The translations under genes were made by a program, and so were the position numbers. Below the pieces are notes generated by a model. That model was not told the origin of the DNA, made no database searches, and was given only the letters and a program-made list of their open reading frames with translations. From Curtobacterium sp. MCLR17_036 (GTDB lineage: Bacteria > Actinomycetota > Actinomycetes > Actinomycetales > Microbacteriaceae), in NCBI RefSeq assembly GCF_003234445.2, contig NZ_CP126269.1:2790001-2854000 (forward strand): a DNA stretch of 64,000 nt, given 5' to 3'. Below, in pieces: positions 22,437 to 30,417 of the stretch (its first letter is position 1; each line of letters opens with the position of its first letter).

Positions 22437-23822
22437 GTGACCCGACCTGACATCCGAACGGTCGGCGAGCTCCGCACCTCTGGTCACGTCCAGAAGACGG
22501 TCCGCGCCGAGATCCGCGACAACCTGCTCACCGCCCTGCGCCAGGGCACCGATCCGTGGCCCGGCCTGCACGGCTTCGAGACCACCGTCATCCCCCAGCT
22601 CGAACGCGCCCTCATCGCCGGCCACGACGTCGTCCTGCTCGGCGAGCGCGGCCAGGGCAAGACCCGCCTGCTGCGCACCCTGCAGGGCCTGCTCGACGAG
22701 TGGACGCCGGTCATCACCGGCTCCGAGCTCGGCGAGCACCCGTACGAACCGATCACCACCGCGAGCACCCGACGTGCCGAGGAGCTCGGCGACGCCCTGC
22801 CGATCAGCTGGCGGCACCGCGACGACCGCTACGTCGAGAAGCTCGCGACGCCGGACACGAGCGTCGCCGACCTCATCGGCGACGTCGACCCGATGAAGGT
22901 CGCCGAGGGCCGCAGCCTGGGCGACCCGGAGACCATCCACTTCGGGCTGGTCCCCCGAGGGCACCGCGGCATCGTCGCGATCAACGAGCTGCCCGACCTG
23001 GCCGAACGCATCCAGGTCGCGATGCTCAACGTGATGGAGGAACGCGACGTGCAGATCCGCGGCTACGTGCTGCGGCTGCCGCTCGACGTGCTCGTCGTCG
23101 CGAGCGCGAACCCCGAGGACTACACGAACCGCGGCCGGATCATCACGCCGCTGAAGGACCGCTTCGGCGCCGAGATCCGCACGCACTACCCGATCGAGCT
23201 CGAGGACGAGATCGCCGTCATCCGGCAGGAGGCCCAGCTGACGGCCGCGGTCCCTGACGCCCTGATCGAGATCCTCGCCCGGTTCACCCGCGCACTGCGT
23301 GGTTCGAGCGCCGTCGACCAGCGCAGCGGTGTGAGCGCCCGGTTCGCGATCGCCGGTGCCGAGACGGTGTCCGCCGCCGCGGTGCACCGGGCCGCACGCC
23401 AGGGCGAGGACGAGGCCGTCGCCCGGCCGATCGACCTCGAGACCGCGGTGGACGTCCTCGGCGGCAAGATCGAGTTCGAGAACGGGGAGGAGGACCGTGC
23501 CGACGAGGTGCTCGAGCACCTGCTCCGCACGGCGACCGCCGAGACCGTGCGCTCCCGCTTCAGGGGCCTGGACTTAGCAGTGCTCGTGGACGCGCTCGAC
23601 GGCGGCACCATGGTCACCACGGGTGAGCAGGTCAGCGCCCGGGCGTTCCTCGAAGGGCTGCCGTCGATCGGCGAGTCCGACCTGTACGACCAGGTGTGCG
23701 ACCGGATGGGCGCGACGAACGACGGCGAGCGGGCCGGTGCGATCGAACTCGCACTCGAGGGGCTCTTCCTGGCCCGACGCATCAGCAAGGAGTCCGGCGG
23801 GGGCGAAGCCGTCTATGGCTAG
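22437..23822 (+). CDS. AAA+ ATPase of the Mg-chelatase/MoxR superfamily, partner of a VWA protein
   Basis: 461-residue ATPase. Walker A is VLLGERGQGKTRLL (about 65-78), Walker B is the GIVAINELPDL region (about 177-187), and sensor 1 lies in VVASANPEDYTNRGRIITPLKDRFG, the last Arg being a likely finger. The C-terminal part (about 290-461) is helical. This is the larger, ChlI-like type rather than the short MoxR seen at 17752. Its stop overlaps the downstream VWA gene by 8 bp, a strong sign of a joint machine. Homologous pairs act like metal-chelatase motor subunits; the client is unknown. The GTG start is supported by TAGCGT 7 nt upstream. Confidence 0.9.
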   Translation: MTRPDIRTVGELRTSGHVQKTVRAEIRDNLLTALRQGTDPWPGLHGFETTVIPQLERALIAGHDVVLLGERGQGKTRLLRTLQGLLDEWTPVITGSELGEHPYEPITTASTRRAEELGDALPISWRHRDDRYVEKLATPDTSVADLIGDVDPMKVAEGRSLGDPETIHFGLVPRGHRGIVAINELPDLAERIQVAMLNVMEERDVQIRGYVLRLPLDVLVVASANPEDYTNRGRIITPLKDRFGAEIRTHYPIELEDEIAVIRQEAQLTAAVPDALIEILARFTRALRGSSAVDQRSGVSARFAIAGAETVSAAAVHRAARQGEDEAVARPIDLETAVDVLGGKIEFENGEEDRADEVLEHLLRTATAETVRSRFRGLDLAVLVDALDGGTMVTTGEQVSARAFLEGLPSIGESDLYDQVCDRMGATNDGERAGAIELALEGLFLARRISKESGGGEAVYG

Positions 23823-25833
23823 GCAGAACCGGCGACTGACGCGCGACACCCGGTACGGGCGCTACACCGACGGGCCGGACCCGCTCGCGGCGCCGGTCGA
23901 CCTGGCCGAGGCGCTCGACGCGATCGGGCAGGACGTGATGGGCGGCGCCTCGCCCGAGCGGGCGATGCGGGAGTTCCTGCGGCGCGGCGGCCGGTCGCAG
24001 CGCGGCCTCGACGACCTGGCCCGCCGGGTGGCCGAACGCCGCCGCGAGCTGACCGCGAAGAACAACCTCGACGGCACCCTGCAGCGGGTGCGCGAGCTCC
24101 TCGACCAGGCGCTGCTGGCCGAGCGCGGGGAACTCGCCCGGAACGTCGACATCGACGACGGCGACCGCGCCCTGGCCGAACTGCAGCTCGACAGCCTGTC
24201 GCCCTCCCCCGCCGCCGCGGTGCAGGAACTCGGCGACTACGACTGGACGAGCCCGACCGCACGCCAGAAGTACGACGAGATCAAGGACCTGCTGGGGCGC
24301 GAGGTGCTCGACCAGCGCTTCGCCGGCATGAAGCAGGCGCTCGAGGGCGCCACCGACGAGGACCGCGCGGCGGTCAGCGCCATGATGCAGGACCTCAACG
24401 CCCTGCTCGAGGCGCACGCCCGCGGCGAGGACACCCAGCAGCAGTTCGACGACTTCATGGCGCAGCACGGGGAGTACTTCCCGTCGGACCCGGCGAACGT
24501 CGATGAACTGCTCGACGACCTCGCGGCCCGCGCGGCGGCGGCGCAGCGGATGCGCAACTCGATGACGCAGGAGCAGCGCGACGAACTCGACGCGCTCGCC
24601 CAGCAGGCGTTCGGCTCCCCCGACCTGATGGGGCAGCTGTCCCAGCTCGACGGTGCCCTGCGCGCCCTGCGACCCGGCGAGGACTGGGGCGGGTCGGAGC
24701 AGATGGACGGGCAGCAGGGCCTCGGGCTCGGCGACGGCACCGGGGTGTTCCAGGACATCGCGGACCTCGACGCCCTCGCAGACCAGCTCGCCCAGTCCGG
24801 CCCCGGGTCGGAGCTCGACGACCTCGACCTCGACGCGCTGTCCCGGCAGCTCGGTGCCGAGGCGGCGGTCGACGCGAAGACCCTGCAGCGCCTGGAGCAG
24901 GCGCTCCGGAACTCCGGGGCGATGCGTCGCGGTGCCGACGGGCAGCTCCGGCTCACCCCGAAGGCGATGCGGCAGCTCGGCAAGAGCCTGCTCAAGGACG
25001 TCGCCCAGCGGATGTCCGGTCGCCAGGGCGCGCGGGACCTCCGACGCTCGGGTGCCGCCGGCGAGCCCTCGGGTGCGTCGCGGCAGTGGGCGTACGGCGA
25101 CACCGAGCCGTGGGACATCCCCCGGACGATCACGAACGCCGTGACGAGGACGGCCGCCTCCGGCCGTCAGGGCCCCGGCGTCCGGTTGACGATCGACGAC
25201 GTCGAGGTGCAGGAGACCGAGGCCCGCACCCAGGCGTGCGTCGCCCTGCTCGTCGACACGTCGTTCTCGATGGCGATGGAGGACCGCTGGGTTCCGATGA
25301 AGCGCACCGCCCTCGCGCTGCACACCCTGGTGTCGACCCGCTTCCGCGGCGACGACCTGGAGCTGATCGCCTTCGGTCGCGAGGCCGAGGTGATGGACGT
25401 CGAGCAGCTCGTCGGCCTCGACGCCATGTGGGACAAGGGCACGAACCTGCACCACGCCCTGCTGCTCGCCAACCGGCACTTCCGGAAGCACCCCGCGGCC
25501 CAGCCCGTCCTGCTCATCGTCACCGACGGCGAGCCGACGTCGCACCTCGAACCGAACGGGCAGGTCTGGTTCGACTACCCGCCGGACCCGGTGACGATCG
25601 CGCTGACCGTGCGCGAACTCGAGAACTCCGGACGGCTCGGCGCGCAGACGACGTTCTTCCGGCTCGGCGACGACCCGGGGCTCGCCCGCTTCATCGACGC
25701 CATGGCGAAGCGCGTCGACGGCACGGTGGTGGCGCCCGAGAACGACGACCTCGGCGTGGCCGTCGTCGACTCGTACCTCGGGTCCCGACGGGGAGCGGGC
25801 GGCGCGCTCTTCCGCGACGGCTGGGGGCTCTGA
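23815..25833 (+). CDS. VWA domain-containing protein paired with the AAA ATPase
   Basis: 672-residue cytosolic protein. The N-terminal 430 residues are Asp/Glu/Gln/Leu-rich and largely helical, with stretches such as ALAELQLDSLSPSP and DDLDLDALSRQLG. A basic linker (about 400-430) leads to a VWA domain (about 475-650) with an intact metal-ion-dependent adhesion site: DTSFSM, the Thr region DKGTNLHHAL, and TDGEP. The layout resembles magnesium-chelatase subunit D. The ATG at 23815 overlaps the upstream ATPase stop by 8 bp, implying coupled translation and probably a fixed stoichiometry. It ends 31 bp before the convergent SCO1664-family gene. Function unknown beyond a protein-remodelling complex. 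Confidence 0.9.
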   Translation: MARQNRRLTRDTRYGRYTDGPDPLAAPVDLAEALDAIGQDVMGGASPERAMREFLRRGGRSQRGLDDLARRVAERRRELTAKNNLDGTLQRVRELLDQALLAERGELARNVDIDDGDRALAELQLDSLSPSPAAAVQELGDYDWTSPTARQKYDEIKDLLGREVLDQRFAGMKQALEGATDEDRAAVSAMMQDLNALLEAHARGEDTQQQFDDFMAQHGEYFPSDPANVDELLDDLAARAAAAQRMRNSMTQEQRDELDALAQQAFGSPDLMGQLSQLDGALRALRPGEDWGGSEQMDGQQGLGLGDGTGVFQDIADLDALADQLAQSGPGSELDDLDLDALSRQLGAEAAVDAKTLQRLEQALRNSGAMRRGADGQLRLTPKAMRQLGKSLLKDVAQRMSGRQGARDLRRSGAAGEPSGASRQWAYGDTEPWDIPRTITNAVTRTAASGRQGPGVRLTIDDVEVQETEARTQACVALLVDTSFSMAMEDRWVPMKRTALALHTLVSTRFRGDDLELIAFGREAEVMDVEQLVGLDAMWDKGTNLHHALLLANRHFRKHPAAQPVLLIVTDGEPTSHLEPNGQVWFDYPPDPVTIALTVRELENSGRLGAQTTFFRLGDDPGLARFIDAMAKRVDGTVVAPENDDLGVAVVDSYLGSRRGAGGALFRDGWGL

Positions 25834-25864
25834 AGCCCCGGCACGACGGTTGGCCGGCGCCCGG

Positions 25865-26623
25865 CTAGAACAGCGGCCAGGGCACGGCCGGACCGTGACC
25901 AGGGGGCGGCGGGAACACGCCCACCGCGCGGAGTGCCGCACACCGGGCGCGCACGGTGTCGACCTCGACCGGGGTGAGGTGGTCGTGGAGTGCGTCGCCG
26001 AGGTCACCGCCGAGCGCCTCGGACACCCGGTCGAGCCCCTCGAGCTCGTCCGGCCCGAGCGGCTCCCCGATCCACCCCCACAGCACGGTGCGGAGCTTGT
26101 GCTCGACGTGGAAGGTCAGGCCGTGGTCGACACCGAACCGGTGCCCGTCCGGCATCGCCAGGACGTGCCCGCCCTTGCGGTCGGCGTTGTTGACGACCAC
26201 GTCGAAGACGGCCATCCGCCGCAGGGCCTCGGAGTCCTCGTGCACCAGGGTGACGGGCCGGTCGTGCTCGTCGATCGCCTCGAGCACCGGCAACCACGGC
26301 GACCCGTCGGCCTCGGCGGCGTCCGGGTCGACCAGGTCGACGGCGTCCTGCTCGGGGTCGACGTGCTGCCACCGCTGCACCATGCCCGGGCCGTAGGGGC
26401 CGTCGCCCAGCCACGTCGGCGGCACGATGCCCCACCCGAACGCCTCGGACACCAGGTGCGCCGCGACCTCGCGGCCGGCGAGCGTGCCGTCCGGGAAGTC
26501 CCACAGCGGACGCTCCCCCTGGATCGGCTTGTAGACGACGGCCTCGCCGTCCAGGTCCGCCAGGAAGGTCGCGTTCGACGCCTCTCGGATGCGGGCCGTG
26601 ATGGTCAGCGACCCGTCGCTCAT
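25865..26623 (-). CDS. SCO1664 family protein (PI3/4-kinase-like fold)
   Basis: 252-residue protein matching the actinobacterial SCO1664 family. Kinase-like features are visible: AVVYKPIQGERPLWDFP (nucleotide-contact Lys), VFDVVVNNADRKGGHVL (catalytic-loop-like Asp and Asn) and FGVDHGLTFH (metal-binding Asp). The family has phylogenetic ties to mycothiol-producing actinobacteria, but no reaction is established. It overlaps the DUF3090 gene by 4 bp, and the phosphatase-like gene follows upstream, reproducing the conserved three-gene cluster. It is last in the operon and convergent with the VWA gene. Confidence 0.9.
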   Translation of the reverse strand: MSDGSLTITARIREASNATFLADLDGEAVVYKPIQGERPLWDFPDGTLAGREVAAHLVSEAFGWGIVPPTWLGDGPYGPGMVQRWQHVDPEQDAVDLVDPDAAEADGSPWLPVLEAIDEHDRPVTLVHEDSEALRRMAVFDVVVNNADRKGGHVLAMPDGHRFGVDHGLTFHVEHKLRTVLWGWIGEPLGPDELEGLDRVSEALGGDLGDALHDHLTPVEVDTVRARCAALRAVGVFPPPPGHGPAVPWPLF

Positions 26624-27147
26624 GCGGTGCCGGGCGGACGGCCGGCGGCGACGACCTCGCGCGTGCGCTCCACGAACGCCCGTGCGGTGCCGACCGGGAT
26701 CTTCACCTGGAAGAGCTCGGCGGGTTCCGGGATCTCGACGACCGCCTCGATCTCGGTGCCGTCCTCACTCTCCTCCGAGACGATCTCGACCTCGTCGTCG
26801 ATGGGGTAGGCCTCGATGACGACCTGCGCGGTCGCGGGGTCGAAGCCCAGGCTGAGTGCACCGGCACGGAACTCCGGCTCGACCGGCTGGTCGAGCGGGG
26901 CCGGGTCGCGGAGTTCGTCGGGGACGGTCGGGGGCACGCTGAACCGGTTGCCCTCGACCGTAGCGACCTCGTCGAGCAGCTCGTCGATCTTGTCGGCGAG
27001 CACGGCGGTCTGCTCCTTCTCGAGCGCGACGCTCGTCACCCGGCGGCCGGAGCGCGCCTGGATGTAGAACGCGCGCTCGCCCGGGCGGCCGATGGTGCCG
27101 ACGACGAGACGGTCCGGCCAGTCGAAGCCGTGGACGATGGTGGGCAT
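26620..27147 (-). CDS. DUF3090 family protein
   Basis: 175-residue actinobacteria-specific protein. The N-terminal DWPDRLVVGTIGRPGERAFY and the GALSLGFDPATAQVVIEAYP block are characteristic. The fold is predicted mixed beta with no catalytic motif; no biochemical function is known. The start is well supported: an ideal TACAAT -10 (27154-27159, minus strand) sits 6 nt before ATG 27147, giving a leaderless mRNA. It overlaps the SCO1664-family gene by 4 bp, so the two are co-translated. Together with the neighbouring MSMEG_4193-type gene it forms a widely conserved group, often near mycothiol cysteine ligase mshC, which is not visible here. Confidence 0.9.
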   Translation of the reverse strand: MPTIVHGFDWPDRLVVGTIGRPGERAFYIQARSGRRVTSVALEKEQTAVLADKIDELLDEVATVEGNRFSVPPTVPDELRDPAPLDQPVEPEFRAGALSLGFDPATAQVVIEAYPIDDEVEIVSEESEDGTEIEAVVEIPEPAELFQVKIPVGTARAFVERTREVVAAGRPPGTA

Positions 27148-27153
27148 ACCCGC

Positions 27154-27159
27154 ATTGTA
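27154..27159 (-). promoter_or_regulatory. -10 box of a leaderless promoter for DUF3090-SCO1664
   Basis: TACAAT on the minus strand, 6 nt before ATG 27147. It is the best -10 match in the window. Confidence 0.65.
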
Positions 27160-27180
27160 GGAGCGCGCGCCGACGGCCGT

Positions 27181-27915
27181 TCAGGCTCCGGCGTGACCCG
27201 GCGCCGTCGTGGTCGTGCCGGGGGCGGTCGGGTGGCCCGCGCCGCCGCCGACCGCGGCGTCCCCGCTCGGTGCCGGCGCGGATGCGAGCCAGCCGAGGTC
27301 GCCGGACTCGGTGTTCGTGGCCACCACCTCGGGGCGGTGTTCGCCGTAGCGCACGATGGACACCGAGGCCGGTCCGACGCCGATGCGCTGGAACAGGTCG
27401 AGGTGCATGCCGAACGCGTCGGCGAGCACGGACTTGATGATGTCGCCGTGGCTCACCGCGACCCACACCGCGCCGGGGCCGTGCTCGGCCTCGACGGCGG
27501 CGTCGATGCGACGGATCGCGGCGACGGCGCGCGACTGCATGGTCTGCATGGACTCGCCACCGGGGAACACGACCGCGCTCGGGTTCGCCTGCACCGTCCG
27601 CCAGAGCGGCTCCTTCGACAGGTCGGCGAGGGTCCGCCCCTGCCAGTCGCCGTAGTCCGCCTCGGTGATGGCCCGCTCGACGCTGGACACCGGGTCGCCC
27701 GGTTGCCGGTCGAGGATCACGCGGGCGGTCTGCCGGCAGCGCTCCAGGGGGCTCGTGACCACCGCCACGACGGGCACGGCGGCGATGCGCTCGGCGGTCC
27801 GCTCGGCCTGGGTCCGCCCGACGGCGTCGAGGCGCACGCCGGCCGTGCGGCCGGCGAGGACCCCGGAGGCGTTCGCGGTGGTGCGTCCGTGACGGACGAG
27901 GAGGACGGTCGCCAT
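27181..27915 (-). CDS. Histidine phosphatase family protein (MSMEG_4193 type)
   Basis: 244-residue phosphoglycerate-mutase-like enzyme. The phosphohistidine motif LVRHGRTTAN is at residues 5-14; the supporting Arg in SPLERCRQTA, Glu in TEADYGDWQG and second His in VSHGDI complete the active site. The C-terminal 30 residues are a Gly/Ala/Thr tail without structure. It belongs to the actinobacterial MSMEG_4193 family of probable phosphomutases that co-occur with DUF3090 and SCO1664. The ATG at 27915 has a TAGGAT -10 7 nt upstream, so it is leaderless, and a second promoter drives the next two genes. Substrate unknown. Confidence 0.92.
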   Translation of the reverse strand: MATVLLVRHGRTTANASGVLAGRTAGVRLDAVGRTQAERTAERIAAVPVVAVVTSPLERCRQTARVILDRQPGDPVSSVERAITEADYGDWQGRTLADLSKEPLWRTVQANPSAVVFPGGESMQTMQSRAVAAIRRIDAAVEAEHGPGAVWVAVSHGDIIKSVLADAFGMHLDLFQRIGVGPASVSIVRYGEHRPEVVATNTESGDLGWLASAPAPSGDAAVGGGAGHPTAPGTTTTAPGHAGA

Positions 27916-27922
27916 GTCCCCG

Positions 27923-27928
27923 ATCCTA
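27923..27928 (-). promoter_or_regulatory. -10 box of a leaderless promoter for the histidine phosphatase
   Basis: TAGGAT on the minus strand, 7 nt before ATG 27915. Confidence 0.6.
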
Positions 27929-27954
27929 GGCGGGCGCAGCGGGCCGTCCGTCGG

Positions 27955-27960
27955 TAGCGT
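27955..27960 (+). promoter_or_regulatory. -10 box of a leaderless promoter for the AI-2E family transporter
   Basis: TAGCGT 7 nt before ATG 27968. The divergent -10 for the phosphatase lies 27 bp away, so the two promoters are compactly back to back. Confidence 0.6.
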
Positions 27961-27967
27961 CTCGGGT

Positions 27968-29122
27968 ATGCCGCTCTTCCGCGACGCCCCGCGTCCGCCC
28001 GCCCCGACCACGCCCTCGAAGGTCCAGGCGACCTGGTCCGACTCGATGGGTCGCCTCGCCATGCGCGCCCTGCAGGTGATCATCGTCGTGGTGCTGCTGG
28101 CCGGCGTGGTCTACGCCGGCGGTGTGCTGAGCGTCGTGACGATCCCGGTCCTGCTCGCGCTCATCATCGCCTCGGCCATGCACCCGGTCGTCTCGTGGCT
28201 CCGCAAGCACCGGGTGCCGTCCGTGCTGGCGACGCTCGCGGTGCTCGTCGGCGTGCTCGCCGTGCTCGGACTGGTCGGCTGGTTGATCGTCGTCGCGGTC
28301 GAGAACCAGTGGTCGCAGCTGCAGGACTCCGCGGTGGACGGCTTCGGCAAGCTGCAGGACTTCGCGAAGACCCTGCCGATCTCGATCTCCGAGTCGCAGA
28401 TCGACGACGCCGTCGGCGGCGTCACCGACTTCGTGACGAGCGCGCAGTTCGGCTCGGGTGCGATCGCCGGGGCATCTGCGACCGCGAACTTCCTGACCGG
28501 GCTCGTCCTGATGATCGTCGTGCTGTTCTTCTTCCTCAAGGACGGCCCGAGCATCTGGGAGTTCCTGCTCCGTCCCTTCACCGGAGAGCAGTACGCCCGT
28601 GCCCGTCGGGTCGGCGACCGGGTCGTCGGCACCCTGGGCGGCTACGTCCGCGGCACCGCCACGGTCGCCGCCGTCGACGCGATCGGCATCGGCGTCGGCA
28701 TCACGATCGTCGGCGTCCCGCTCGCCCTGCCGCTCGCCGTCATCGTGTTCATCACGGCGTTCATCCCCATCGTCGGCGCCACCGCGGCCGGCATCCTCGC
28801 GGCCCTCGTCGCGCTGGTGGCCCTCGGCCCGGTGCAGGCGCTCATCGTGGTCGGCATCGTGGTCCTGGTCAACCAGCTCGAGGGCAACTTCCTGCAGCCC
28901 GTCGTGATGGGCCGCACGCTCAAGCTGCACGGCCTGGTCATCCTCATCGGCCTGACCGCGGGCACCGTGCTCGCGGGCATCACCGGCGCGATCATCTCCG
29001 TGCCGCTGCTCGCGGCGGCCTGGGGTGCGGTCCTGGTCTGGGACGGCCCGGACACCCCCGCCCGCCCCTGGCGGAAGAAGCGCGACGAGTCGATCACCGC
29101 GCACGAGCGGCCCGCCGACTGA
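27968..29122 (+). CDS. AI-2E family transporter (PerM/TqsA type)
   Basis: 384-residue integral membrane protein of the AI-2 exporter superfamily, with about eight hydrophobic helices. The N-terminal pair spans about 40-110, a soluble central region about 115-180 (QLQDSAVDGFGKLQDFAKTL), then a helix with VVLFFFLKDGP, the AVDAIGIGVGITIVG helix and the family-typical GATAAGILAALVAL and NQLEGNFLQPVVMG segments. Proposed activities in the family include signal export and Na+/H+ exchange; the substrate here is unknown. The start is supported by a leaderless TAGCGT-7-ATG arrangement. The BLUF gene lies 77 bp downstream on the same strand. Confidence 0.9.
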   Translation: MPLFRDAPRPPAPTTPSKVQATWSDSMGRLAMRALQVIIVVVLLAGVVYAGGVLSVVTIPVLLALIIASAMHPVVSWLRKHRVPSVLATLAVLVGVLAVLGLVGWLIVVAVENQWSQLQDSAVDGFGKLQDFAKTLPISISESQIDDAVGGVTDFVTSAQFGSGAIAGASATANFLTGLVLMIVVLFFFLKDGPSIWEFLLRPFTGEQYARARRVGDRVVGTLGGYVRGTATVAAVDAIGIGVGITIVGVPLALPLAVIVFITAFIPIVGATAAGILAALVALVALGPVQALIVVGIVVLVNQLEGNFLQPVVMGRTLKLHGLVILIGLTAGTVLAGITGAIISVPLLAAAWGAVLVWDGPDTPARPWRKKRDESITAHERPAD

Positions 29123-29199
29123 CCGAGCGGGCAGGGCGCGGCGGGACGCTCTCCGGACATCGGTTCGCTCGGGCGGCCCGGCCACGTGAAGATGGAGCA

Positions 29200-29628
29200 G
29201 TGCTCGTCTCCATCGTCTACATGAGTCGCGCCGTCGTGCCCTTCGACGACGGTGAGCTGGCCACCCTGCTCGACGAAGCACGGCTGCGCAACCACGCGCT
29301 CGGGGTGTCCGGGCTGCTGCTCGCCAAGGGCGGCCGGTTCATGCAGTTGCTCGAGGGACCGGCCTGGAGCGTCGACGACCGCTTCTCGGTGATCGCCCGC
29401 GACCCGCGGCACGGCGAGGTGAAGTCGCTCGTAAGAGAGGACATCGAGCAGCGCCGCTTCGACGGCTGGTCGATGGCGTACCGGGCGCTCGACGACGCCG
29501 ACGTCCGCGCCGAGGCCGGCTTCAGCCCGTTCCTGTCCGGCACGATGGACTTCCCGCCGTCGTTCGACCGCACGAGCGCCGCGTGGCTGCTCAAGTGGTT
29601 CCGGGACCGCGAGCTGCACGACCTCTGA
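29200..29628 (+). CDS. BLUF-domain blue-light photoreceptor, copy 1
   Basis: 142-residue stand-alone BLUF protein binding FAD. Key positions are present: Tyr in SIVYMS (residue about 7), Asn in LRNHALGVSGLLL, Gln in RFMQLLEG and Trp in FDGWSMAY; Tyr, Gln and Trp rearrange the flavin hydrogen-bond network on blue-light absorption. There is no fused output domain, so it must act through a partner. The GTG at 29200 is the only reasonable start; a GGAG lies close upstream (spacing about 2). It is about 60 percent identical by eye to the second BLUF gene at 30418, and a TetR gene lies between the two. Confidence 0.9.
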   Translation: MLVSIVYMSRAVVPFDDGELATLLDEARLRNHALGVSGLLLAKGGRFMQLLEGPAWSVDDRFSVIARDPRHGEVKSLVREDIEQRRFDGWSMAYRALDDADVRAEAGFSPFLSGTMDFPPSFDRTSAAWLLKWFRDRELHDL

Positions 29629-29651
29629 CCGACGGGCCGCGCACCGGCCGG

Positions 29652-30323
29652 TCAGGACCCGTCGAACGGGTCCGGCACGACACCGAACGGGTCCGGCACG
29701 ACACCGAACGGGTCTGCAACGACACCGAACAGGTCTGCAACGACACCGAGCAGCCGCTCGCGGTGCGCTGCGTCCGCCGTCGCCGCGAGCACCACCCGCC
29801 ACATCGTCGCGACGGCCGGGAACAGGTCCGCCCGCCCGGTCCGCACGTCGGACACGAGCTGGACGCCGGTGAAGAACGGCACGACGGTCGCTCCGAGCTC
29901 CTCGGCCGACAGGTCCGTCCGCAGCTCACCGCTCGCGATCGCCAGCCGGAACACGTCGACGATGCCGGCGATCCACTGTTCGTAGAAGCTGACGGTCGCG
30001 GCGCGGAACTCACCGCGCTCGAGCGACATGCGGATGCCGGCGCGGACGACCGGGTCGGTGCGGAGCAGGGTGGCGATGCCGTGCGAGGCCCGCACGAGCG
30101 CCGCGGTCGGCGACGCGTCCGTGTGGCTGACCACGTCGAAGGTCCGGACGTTCTGCTCGTCGATCACCCCGAGCGCGAGCGCGAGCTTGGTCGGGAAGTG
30201 GAAGTGCAGCGTTCCCTGGGAGACGCCCGCCCCGCGGGCGATCCCCGCGATCGTCGCGCCGGCGAAGCCGACGCGGTCGAACTCCGCCGCCGCGGCCGTC
30301 AGGATCTGCGCACGTCGTTCCAC
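29652..30323 (-). CDS. TetR-family regulator (gamma-butyrolactone receptor-like) with a repeated C-terminal tail
   Basis: 223-residue repressor with helix-turn-helix at about 5-55 (ILTAAAAEFDRVGFAGATI, then GVSQGTLHFHFPTK); the LHFHF form is that of the ScbR/ArpA autoregulator-receptor group. The ligand domain follows. The last 30 residues are four copies of a heptad, GVVxDxF, encoded by 21-bp tandem repeats (29663-29746), which is abnormal for the family and probably disordered. GTG 30323 is the chosen start. It sits between two BLUF photoreceptor genes and just downstream of palindrome P copy B, suggesting it could be their target or controller; that is inference. Confidence 0.88.
   Translation of the reverse strand: MERRAQILTAAAAEFDRVGFAGATIAGIARGAGVSQGTLHFHFPTKLALALGVIDEQNVRTFDVVSHTDASPTAALVRASHGIATLLRTDPVVRAGIRMSLERGEFRAATVSFYEQWIAGIVDVFRLAIASGELRTDLSAEELGATVVPFFTGVQLVSDVRTGRADLFPAVATMWRVVLAATADAAHRERLLGVVADLFGVVADPFGVVPDPFGVVPDPFDGS
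29663..29746. repeat. Four 21-bp tandem repeats in the TetR 3' end
   Basis: Units at 29663, 29684, 29705 and 29726; units 1 and 2 are identical, and units 3 and 4 differ from each other by one base. In-frame expansion adds seven residues per unit. Confidence 0.9.
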
Positions 30324-30337
30324 GTGACCAGTCTCCC

Positions 30338-30379
30338 GGACGGGAGGCCCGTGGCGGCGCCGCCACGGGCCTCCCGTCC
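30338..30379. repeat. Dispersed perfect palindrome P, copy B
   Basis: A 42-bp perfect palindrome, same core as copies at 22350 and 37405. It lies 15 bp upstream of the TetR start and 39 bp after the end of the second BLUF gene (both minus strand), so it may terminate the BLUF transcript. Confidence 0.85.
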
Positions 30380-30417
30380 AGGGGGTGTGACGACCACCGC
30401 CGGGGTGCGCGGACCCG

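Noticed and set aside
26620..27915. Claim that mycothiol synthesis genes are encoded in this window
   Set aside because: Only the three associated families of unknown function are present; mshA-mshD are not visible, so the link is family knowledge, not evidence here.
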